NCBI GenBank assembly: GCA_003450735.1
Contig: DMEZ01000006.1
Location: 1-6,641, forward strand
DNA from: Elusimicrobiota bacterium
GTDB taxonomy: Bacteria > Elusimicrobiota > Elusimicrobia > UBA1565
DNA length: 6,641 nt
Direction of reading: 5' to 3'
Every line of letters begins with the position of its first letter. Position 1 is the stretch's first letter. Below are positions 1-6,641 of this stretch, one piece after another. Made by a program: the position numbers and the translations under genes. Below the pieces are notes generated by a model, which saw only the letters and a program-made list of their open reading frames with translations, made no database searches and had not been told where the DNA came from.

Positions 1-673
1 AAGGAGTTGAGGTTCTTGATCTCCACCTTCACCCCGAGCGCCTGCTCGCCGCGCGGACGCAGGGACACGTTCGCGTCGCAGCGCAGCTCCCCCTTCTCCA
101 TGTCGCAGCGCGAGACGCCGGCGTACTGCAGCAGGGCCTTGAGCTGCTCGAGGTACTCGACGGCCTCCTCGGGCGAGCGCAGGTCGGCCTCGGAGACGAT
201 CTCGATGAGCGCGACGCCCGCGCGGTTGAGGTCCACCCGCGAGTACGCCAGGGCGCGGGCGCCCTCGTCGTGCACGAGCTTTCCGGCGTCCTCCTCCAGG
301 TGCACCCGATGCACGCGCGCGTCCCGGGGCGGCCGGCCGACGGGCACGGCGCCGCCGAGGGCGAAGGGCTCGTCGTACTGCGAGATCTGGTAGCCCTTCG
401 GAAGGTCCGGGTAGAAATAGTTCTTGCGCGCGAAGACGGAGCGGGGAGGGAGGCGGCAGCCCAGCGCGAGAGCGCCCGTGAAGGCCAGCTCGACCGCCCG
501 CGCGTTGAGGACGGGCAGGGCGCCCGGCTGGCCGGTGCAGACGGGGCAGACCGCGCTGTTGGGCGGCGCTTGCGCGCCGTCCCCCGAGGCGCCGGCCGGA
601 CAGGCGCAGAAGAGCTTGCTGCGCGTGGCCAGCTGGGCGTGGACCTCCAGGCCGATGACCGCTTCCAGGTCCC

Positions 674-677
<4 letters not shown>
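1..677 (-). CDS. gatB: Asp/Glu-tRNA amidotransferase subunit B (GatB), N-terminal part, cut by window edge
   Basis: GatB binds the misacylated tRNA, activates the Glu or Asp side chain with ATP, and receives ammonia channelled from GatA. I translated the minus strand from 677. 225 complete codons are present of a family length of roughly 480, and the frame is open through the left edge. Motifs seen: GLEVHAQL (residues 9-16), a likely zinc site of Cys24, Cys26, Cys44 and Cys47, RKNYFYPDLPKGYQISQYD (84-102), HLEEDAGK (126-133), VDLNRAG (148-154), LIEIVSEADL (157-166) and RCDANVSLR (199-207). The helical/YqeY tRNA-binding tail lies outside the window. The start is GTG at 677. It overlaps the gatA stop by 4 bases (GTGA) and has a GGAGG ribosome binding site 7 bases upstream. 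One small oddity is SEADL, where most family members have SEPDL or SEPDM. Identity is very secure from the unbroken series of family motifs. Confidence 0.97.
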
Positions 678-2142
<1,465 letters not shown>

Positions 2143-2146
<4 letters not shown>

Positions 2147-3165
2147 TCGATCTGCTCGCCCGGGAGCAGGGCGTCGGCCGCGACGCCGCTGGGGCCCTCG
2201 TCCTTGGCCGACTCCTCCTCGAGCGGGGCGCTCTCCTTCAAGCGGCGGATCTGCCCCTCGATCTGGTCGGCCTTGCCCGGCAGCATGGCCTTCGCCTTCG
2301 CCAGGTCGGAGAGGGCTCCGGTGCGGTCGCCGGACTGGCTGCGGGCCACGCCGCGGTTGGCGTAGGCCAGGCCGTGGCGGGGATTGAGCCTGATGAGGCG
2401 GTCGAGGGCCTTGACCGCGGCGATCGACTCGCCCAGCTGGAAGAGCACATTGCTGTGCAGGTAGAGGGCGTCCTCGTTGTCCGGATTGCGCTTGAGGAAC
2501 TCGGCGAGGTCGTCGGAGGCTTTCGCGAACTGCTTGATCTCCCGGTAGCAGCGCCCCCGATAGAACCGCGCCCAGTCGAAGTCCGGGGCCGCCCGGACCA
2601 CCACGTCGTAGTCCTCGATGGCCCCGCGGAAGTCCTTGAGCTTCTCCCGGACCGCGCCCCGGACCACCCGGATGACCGCGGCCCCCGGGGCGAGCTTGAC
2701 CGCGGCGTCGAGGTGGGGCAGGGCCTGCTTCGGCTTCTCCCTCTGGCTGAACACGCTCCCCAGGCCGAAGTGGGCCAGGGCGTAGGCGGAGTCTTCCTCG
2801 GCCGCCTTCTTGAAGTCGTCGGCCGCCGGGCCGAACTGCTTGAGGACGAAGCGGGCGAAGCCCCGGGCGACGAAGGACTCGGCGTTGTTGGGCTTGAGGC
2901 CCAGGGCGAGCTTGGCGTCGGCCGCCGCGGACCCGAGCTCGCCGACGGTCCAGCGGCACATGGCCCGGAAGCCGCTGGCGGTCTTCCAGCCCGGGTGCAG
3001 CTCGAGGGCCTTCGTGAGGTGCTCGACCGCATCGTCGAACCGGGCGCCCTGGTAAGAGGCGACGCCCCTGCGCATCGCGGAGAGGGCGGCGGCGCCCGGC
3101 GCCTTCGCCGCGGCGGGGCCGGCCGCGGCCGGCAGAAGGGCGGCGGCGAGGAGGAGGCGGATCAC
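2143..3165 (-). CDS. Predicted exported TPR-repeat protein lodged between gatC and gatA
   Basis: This is a 340-residue protein of unknown specific role. A short basic N-terminus (Met-Ile-Arg) leads into a hydrophobic Leu/Ala segment and an Ala-X-Ala-type site near residue 20, a probable Sec signal peptide with no lipobox cysteine. The rest is about eight tandem 34-residue tetratricopeptide repeats: 29-62, 63-96, 97-129, 130-163, 164-197, 198-231, 232-265 and 266-299. Typical TPR residues recur, such as AVEHLTKALELHP, AIEDYDVVVRAAP and LAYANRGVA. An acidic, probably disordered tail follows (about 309-340). No enzymatic domain is visible, and TPR arrays normally act as protein-binding scaffolds. 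The start is GTG at 3165, overlapping the gatC stop as GTGA, with AGGG 7 bases upstream. The next in-frame Met (31) would remove the signal peptide, so GTG is preferred. It also overlaps gatA by 4 bases, so it is part of the operon. It has no evident role in tRNA amidation; periplasmic or envelope location is inferred from the signal peptide alone. Confidence 0.9.
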
Positions 3166-3446
3166 CCGAGCACCCTGGGGACCTTGAAGAAATCCCCGTC
3201 CCGCTCGGGAGCGTTCGAGAGGATGTCCGCCGCGCAGGCGCCGTGAACGGGCTCGTCGGGCCTCAGGACGCCGCCGCCCGCCTGCACGCGGGCGGTGGGC
3301 TCGACGTCGGAGAGGTCGAGGGCGTCGAGCTCGGCCACATGCTCGAGGACGCGGGCGAGCTGGCCCTGGAAGAGTCCCACGTCGTTCGGGGCCAGGCGGA
3401 GCCTGGCGAGATGCGCGATGCGGAGCACCTCGGCTTCGGAGATCAT
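3162..3446 (-). CDS. gatC: Asp/Glu-tRNA amidotransferase subunit C (GatC)
   Basis: GatC is the small subunit that wraps around GatA and GatB and stabilises the GatCAB complex. The protein has 94 residues, typical for the family (about 95-100). It shows the standard pattern: an N-terminal helix with VLRIAHLARLRL (residues 7-18), a second helix QLARVLEHVAELDALD (29-44), the DVEPTA segment (47-52), LRPDEPV (61-67), and the terminal NAPERDGDFFKVPRVL (78-93). The ATG at 3446 overlaps the pcrA stop by 4 bases (ATGA). The preceding bases on this strand are pyrimidine-rich (CTCTCTCC) with no recognisable ribosome binding site, so translation probably relies on ribosomes finishing pcrA. The stop at 3162 overlaps the TPR gene start rather than gatA, which is unusual for this gene set. 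Confidence 0.96.
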   Translation of the reverse strand: MISEAEVLRIAHLARLRLAPNDVGLFQGQLARVLEHVAELDALDLSDVEPTARVQAGGGVLRPDEPVHGACAADILSNAPERDGDFFKVPRVLG

Positions 3447-5611
3447 GCCGGAGAGAGCGGGGCGTAGCGCAGCAGCAGCTTCTTGGTCGCCCCGCTGTCG
3501 AAGGCCACCGTCACCTTCAGCATCTCTCCCGAACCGCTCCTCTCGATGACCTCGCCGCAGCCGAACTCGGGATGGCGCACCCGCATGCCCGTCTTGACCC
3601 GCATCGCGCTCGGAGCCCTCGGAGCGGCGGCGCGCAAGCCGTTCTCCTCTCGCGCCGCTCCAGGAGCGCCTGCCGGCGAAGGAGCGGGCCCCATGAGCCC
3701 CGCCTCGAAGACGAAGCGCGAGGGGAGGTTGGAGTAGGCGCGGCCGAAGAGGCGGCGGGTCGCGGCGTGAGTCAGGACGAGGCGCTCCTTGGCGCGGGTC
3801 ATCCCGACGTAGCAGAGCCGACGCTCCTCCTCGATCTCGTCGGCGTCGCTGTTGACCGACGAGATGGGGAAGAGGCCCTCCTCGAGGCCCGTCACGAAGA
3901 CCGCGGGGAACTCGAGGCCCTTGGCGAGGTGGACGGTCATGAGCGTGACCGTGGGGCGGTCGGCGTCGTAGGCGTCGGCGTGGCTCTGGAGCGCCGCGCT
4001 CTCGAGGAAGCGCCCGATGCGCGCGGGCTTCTCGTCGCAGACCTCCTCGAACTCTCTGACGGCGTTGAGCAGCTCCTGCAGGTTGTCGAGCCGCGCGGCC
4101 TCCTCGGGGTCCTGCTCGGCCTGGACCTCGGCCCAGGCCCAGTAGCCGGTGCGGCGCAGGACGGCCTCGAGCGCCTCGGCAGGGCCGAGGGTCTCGAATT
4201 CCTGGCCGAGCTGCTCGAGGAGCATCACGAGCTCGGAGGCGCCCTGGCGCGCGGCGGAAGGGAGGTTCTCCACCTGGGCCGCGTGGCGCAGGGCCTCCAC
4301 CAGGGCCGTCCCCGTGCGGCGGGCGTGCTCCTCGAGGGCGTCCTGGCTGGTCTTGCCGATGCCGCGCGCGGGCGTGTTCAGGATGCGGCCCAGCGAGACC
4401 GAGTCGTTGGGGTTCAGGGCCGCGCGCGCGTAGGCCAGGGCGTCCTTGATCTCCCTGCGCTCGTAGAAGCGCATGGAGCCGACCACCTTGTGCGGGATCT
4501 GCGCGAGGGTGAAGGCCTCCTCGAAGGAGCGGCTCTGCGCGTTGGTGCGGTAGAAGACCGCGACGTCCCGCGGGGAGCGGCCCTCCCCGAGCAGCAGCGA
4601 CACGCGCCGCGCGACCGCGCGCGCCTCATCGCGCTCGTCGGAGAGCTCCTCGACCTCCACCACGCGCCCCTCGGGGGCCTGCGTCCAGAGCCCCTTCTTG
4701 AAGCGGCGCTGGTTGTGCTCGATGAGGAGGGAGGCGGCCTTCAGGATGTTGGGCGTGGAGCGGTAGTTGCGCTCCAGGCGCACGGCCTTGGCGCCGGCGA
4801 AGTCCTCTTCGAACTCGAGGATGTTGCGCACGTGCGCCCCGCGCCAGGAGTAGATGGACTGATCGGGGTCGCCGACCACGCAGAGGTTGCGGTGCTTGGC
4901 GGCCAGGGTCTTGGTCAGGATGTACTGCGCGTGGTTGGTGTCCTGGTACTCGTCGACGAGCAGGTGCAGGAAGCGCTCCTGGTAGAGCTCCCGGACGCCC
5001 TCGTCGTCGCGGAGCAGCTCGACGAGCTTGAGCAGCAGGTCGCCGAAGTCCAGCCCGCCGGAGGCGGTGAGCTTGCGCTGGTAGAGGGCGTAGACGCGGG
5101 CGACCGTCTCGCGGGAGGCGTCGTTCTGGGCCATCGCGTGGATGGTGTAGGACTGCGCGTCGAGCAGGTCGTCCTTGGCCCGGGAGACCAGGTTCACGTA
5201 GAGCGAGGCTTTGTTCTTCTCCTTCTCCAGGCCCAGCTCCTTGAGGGATTCGACGATGAGCTTCTTCTGGTCGTCCCCGTCATAGATGGTGAAGTGGCGG
5301 GGCAGGTTGAGCCGGGCGGCGTGGGAGCGCAGGACGCGCGCGGCGAAGGCGTGGAAGGTGTGCACCCAGACGAGGGAGCCCGCGCCCGGAGCGAGCGCGT
5401 CCACGCGGCGGCGCATCTCGTCGGCGGCCTTGTTGGTGAAGGTGACGGCCAGGATGCGCTCGGAAGGGACGCCCTCCCGGATGAGCGAGGCGATGCGGTG
5501 GACGATGACGCGGGTCTTGCCCGTCCCGGCGCCGGCGAGGACCAGCAGGGGGCCGCCGCGATGGAGAACGGCTTCCTTCTGTTCCGGGTTGAGCAGGTCG
5601 GCGTCGGCCAT
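3443..5611 (-). CDS. pcrA: ATP-dependent DNA helicase PcrA/UvrD (superfamily 1A)
   Basis: A 3'-5' DNA helicase of the kind that acts in nucleotide excision repair, plasmid replication and removal of RecA filaments. From the ATG at 5611 it has 722 residues, normal for PcrA/UvrD. The SF1A motifs are all present (ATG numbering): Q motif LNPEQKEAV (7-15), Walker A AGAGTGKT with Lys32, TFTNKAADEM (57-66), LVDEYQDTN with Asp220-Glu221, GDPDQSIYSWRGA (247-259), ERNYRS (280-285), TVHLAKGLEFP (559-569) and RLCYVGMTRAKERL (598-611). A Pro/Ala-rich linker (about 640-670) joins a C-terminal Tudor-like domain (670-722), which in PcrA contacts RNA polymerase. An in-frame TTG at 5635 would add eight residues (MIKSLFQS). 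ATG is preferred because MADADLLNPEQ matches where family members begin. Neither start has a good ribosome binding site. PcrA fits better than Rep, which lacks this C-terminal domain. The stop at 3443 overlaps gatC by 4 bases. Confidence 0.96.
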   Translation of the reverse strand: MADADLLNPEQKEAVLHRGGPLLVLAGAGTGKTRVIVHRIASLIREGVPSERILAVTFTNKAADEMRRRVDALAPGAGSLVWVHTFHAFAARVLRSHAARLNLPRHFTIYDGDDQKKLIVESLKELGLEKEKNKASLYVNLVSRAKDDLLDAQSYTIHAMAQNDASRETVARVYALYQRKLTASGGLDFGDLLLKLVELLRDDEGVRELYQERFLHLLVDEYQDTNHAQYILTKTLAAKHRNLCVVGDPDQSIYSWRGAHVRNILEFEEDFAGAKAVRLERNYRSTPNILKAASLLIEHNQRRFKKGLWTQAPEGRVVEVEELSDERDEARAVARRVSLLLGEGRSPRDVAVFYRTNAQSRSFEEAFTLAQIPHKVVGSMRFYERREIKDALAYARAALNPNDSVSLGRILNTPARGIGKTSQDALEEHARRTGTALVEALRHAAQVENLPSAARQGASELVMLLEQLGQEFETLGPAEALEAVLRRTGYWAWAEVQAEQDPEEAARLDNLQELLNAVREFEEVCDEKPARIGRFLESAALQSHADAYDADRPTVTLMTVHLAKGLEFPAVFVTGLEEGLFPISSVNSDADEIEEERRLCYVGMTRAKERLVLTHAATRRLFGRAYSNLPSRFVFEAGLMGPAPSPAGAPGAAREENGLRAAAPRAPSAMRVKTGMRVRHPEFGCGEVIERSGSGEMLKVTVAFDSGATKKLLLRYAPLSPA

Positions 5612-5661
5612 GGACTGAAAGAGCGATTTTATCAAATCCGCGGAGGGCCGGAATGGAGACT
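5612..5661 (-). other. Intergenic gap between lipase and pcrA; no terminator seen
   Basis: These 50 bases separate the lipase stop (TAA, 5662-5664) from the pcrA ATG. I find no stable GC stem followed by a U-run, so there is no visible intrinsic terminator. The short palindrome CCGCGG at 5638-5643 is not enough. Read-through from the lipase gene into pcrA is therefore possible alongside the promoter candidate in the same gap. Confidence 0.5.
5626..5634 (-). promoter_or_regulatory. Candidate extended -10 promoter of the pcrA-gat operon
   Basis: On the minus strand the sequence TGATAAAAT fits the extended -10 consensus TGnTATAAT with one mismatch. It lies in the only AT-rich patch of the window. 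The -35 position (near 5649-5654, ATTCCG) is poor, which extended -10 promoters tolerate. Transcription would start near 5618-5620, about eight bases before the pcrA ATG at 5611, giving a nearly leaderless message and leaving the TTG at 5635 outside the transcript. The same bases form a weak 5-bp hairpin (GATTT/AAATC, loop GATA, 5625-5638). The call rests on the motif alone. Confidence 0.35.
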
Positions 5662-6591
5662 TTAGTCGCCGCCCGCCGGCTGGACGCTTGCGAGCAGGCT
5701 CCCCGCGCCTTCGTCTTGGCGCTGGGCGGCCGCGAGCGCGGCCTGGACGCTGGACATCCCGTGGCCGGTGAGCCCGCCGCCGGCGGGGAGGAGGTGCACC
5801 ACGGAGCCGTAGAGGCGGGTGAACTCGGGGCCGAAGAACCTGGTCGCGGCCAGCGGCTCGCCGGTCACGATGACGTTGGTGATGCGGGAGGGATTCGGCT
5901 GGCAGGTCCCCGCCGAGGCGCAGAGCCCCATCCTCAGCAGGGCGTCGAGCCCCAAGCCGGCCGGATTGAAGGTATGGGCCTCGAGGCCGAGCCGCATCGC
6001 CGCGTACTGCGCGATGCCGCCGCCCAGGGAATGGCCGGTGAGCACGACGTCGCCGTGCCGTTCCTTCATCTCATCGGCGAAGGCGAGGCCCTGGCGGTAC
6101 TGCTTGGGCAGGAGGATGGGCTGGGGGATGTCGGCTCTCAGCCAGTCCCTGAGCTCGTCCGTGCCGCGGAAAGCCACGACCACCCGCCCGTCCTCGGAGA
6201 GGCGGCAGGCGTAGGCGTCGAAGCCGGTCTTCTCGTCCCGGCGCCGCTCGAGCACATGGCACCAGTCCTCCTCGCGCCCGTTGTAGGCGTTCTCGCTCAG
6301 CCGCGCGTAGGGCGCGGCCTTCGCCAGCGTCGCGGCTCGGTCGTAGGGCTCCCGCTGGGCCGGCGTCTTCGCGGATACGCCCGCGGGTTCGACGTCGGGC
6401 ATCCCGGCCGCGCGCGCGCGCAGCTCTCCGAAAGAAACGGGGGCGAAGAGGGCGTCCTGCCCGTGAGCCGGGACGGGAGCCGCGAGGCCCGCGAAGAAAA
6501 GCACTCCCGCGGACAGGCTGCCCGCGAGAGCCCGCGCGAAACCCGCGGAGCGGGAGCGGCAGAAGCGCGACCGGAGCAAGTTTTCCATCAT
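5662..6591 (-). CDS. Predicted secreted class-3-type lipase (alpha/beta-hydrolase)
   Basis: A probable exported esterase, lipase or phospholipase of 309 residues from the ATG at 6591. A basic N-terminus (RSRFCRSRSAGFAR) and hydrophobic core (ALAGSLSAGVLFFAGLAA) end at PVPAHG near residue 44, a likely Sec signal peptide. In the mature part VVVAFRGTDELRDW (137-150) is the class-3 lipase strand and oxyanion block. TGHSLGGGIAQYAA (185-198) holds nucleophile Ser188, and HTFNPAGLG (206-214) follows as in lipase families with an FNPAG segment. The acid is probably Glu245 in VTGEPLA, and the base His277 in GHGM. Four mature-region cysteines (111, 129, 224, 230) could form disulfides outside the cytoplasm. 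Substrate cannot be told from sequence. Start: tandem ATG codons lie at 6591 and 6588; an in-frame TTG at 6633 is possible but would lengthen the pre-signal region. It ends 50 bases before pcrA, same strand. No functional tie to the gat genes is evident. Confidence 0.85.
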   Translation of the reverse strand: MMENLLRSRFCRSRSAGFARALAGSLSAGVLFFAGLAAPVPAHGQDALFAPVSFGELRARAAGMPDVEPAGVSAKTPAQREPYDRAATLAKAAPYARLSENAYNGREEDWCHVLERRRDEKTGFDAYACRLSEDGRVVVAFRGTDELRDWLRADIPQPILLPKQYRQGLAFADEMKERHGDVVLTGHSLGGGIAQYAAMRLGLEAHTFNPAGLGLDALLRMGLCASAGTCQPNPSRITNVIVTGEPLAATRFFGPEFTRLYGSVVHLLPAGGGLTGHGMSSVQAALAAAQRQDEGAGSLLASVQPAGGD

Positions 6592-6612
6592 TCTCAGGAT
6601 GCCCCCGGAAGG

Positions 6613-6619
6613 CCTCCTT
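6613..6619 (-). promoter_or_regulatory. Consensus Shine-Dalgarno-like AAGGAGG upstream of lipase, at unusual distance
   Basis: The minus strand carries AAGGAGG, a full anti-16S match, but it ends 21 bases before the ATG at 6591, too far for normal use. No ATG, GTG or TTG lies at the usual 5-9 base spacing; the only closer in-frame NTG codon is a CTG at 6597 (15 bases). It may be chance, or may be brought closer by folding. No promoter for the lipase is recognisable in the 50 bases available before the right edge. Confidence 0.25.
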
Positions 6620-6641
6620 GAGGCAGGGACCAAGGGCCTAT

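Noticed and set aside
2147..2959. The gatA reading frame stays open far upstream, suggesting a 761-residue N-terminally extended GatA.
   Set aside because: The extension translates to low-complexity Arg/Gly/Pro-rich sequence and lies entirely over the TPR gene, which has clear repeats in its own frame. The ATGA overlap at 2143-2146 and normal GatA length fix the start at 2146.
5638..5651. GC-rich CCGCGG palindrome between lipase and pcrA as a possible terminator.
   Set aside because: The stem is only 6 self-complementary bases with no loop and no following U-run on the transcribed strand.
3572..5665. A long open frame of about 697 codons on the plus strand, opposite pcrA.
   Set aside because: Its product is rich in Gly, Val, Leu, Glu and Arg with no recognisable domain, and it mirrors the codon structure of pcrA. 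Such antisense frames are expected where third positions are nearly all G or C.
5653..6621. A plus-strand open frame of about 322 codons opposite the lipase.
   Set aside because: It has no domain signature and the opposite strand has a coherent lipase with signal peptide and GHSLG. It is a GC-driven shadow.

Overview
This is a GC-rich bacterial segment (by eye about 70% G+C, with G/C at most third codon positions). Every real gene lies on the minus strand, so transcription runs from the right edge to the left edge. From the promoter-proximal end the order is: a predicted secreted class-3-type lipase, a PcrA/UvrD helicase, GatC, a predicted exported tetratricopeptide-repeat (TPR) protein, GatA, and the N-terminal 225 codons of GatB, which runs off the left edge. 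Nothing fixes the taxon. The high GC, the gatCAB set and the secreted lipase and TPR proteins would fit a GC-rich lineage such as Elusimicrobiota or Deltaproteobacteria-like groups, but that is only a guess. An indirect tRNA amidation route implies that glutaminyl- or asparaginyl-tRNA synthetase may be absent from the genome.

Layout. Positions 5662-6591 (minus) hold the lipase. A 50-base gap, the only AT-rich patch in the window, separates it from pcrA (3443-5611) and carries a plausible extended -10 promoter. From pcrA to gatB all five genes are fused by four consecutive 4-base stop/start overlaps (ATGA, GTGA, ATGA, GTGA). This is the clearest sign of one tightly packed, probably translationally coupled operon. 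There is no gene-free stretch over 300 bases, and I see no tRNA, rRNA, CRISPR array, insertion sequence or other mobile element.

How the genes work together. GatC, GatA and GatB form the heterotrimeric amidotransferase that converts Glu-tRNA(Gln) and/or Asp-tRNA(Asn) to the correctly charged species. GatA releases ammonia from glutamine or asparagine, GatB activates the misacylated tRNA, and GatC bridges them. PcrA is a superfamily 1A DNA repair helicase. A pcrA/gatCAB neighbourhood is also known from Bacillus, so the linkage may be old. The TPR gene is out of place: it encodes a probably exported eight-repeat protein, wedged between gatC and gatA with overlaps on both sides.

I did not find a previously undescribed system. 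The points most worth a second look are the TPR gene inside gatCAB, the unbroken chain of overlaps, the short-leader promoter candidate before pcrA, and a Glu where the lipase catalytic acid is usually Asp.
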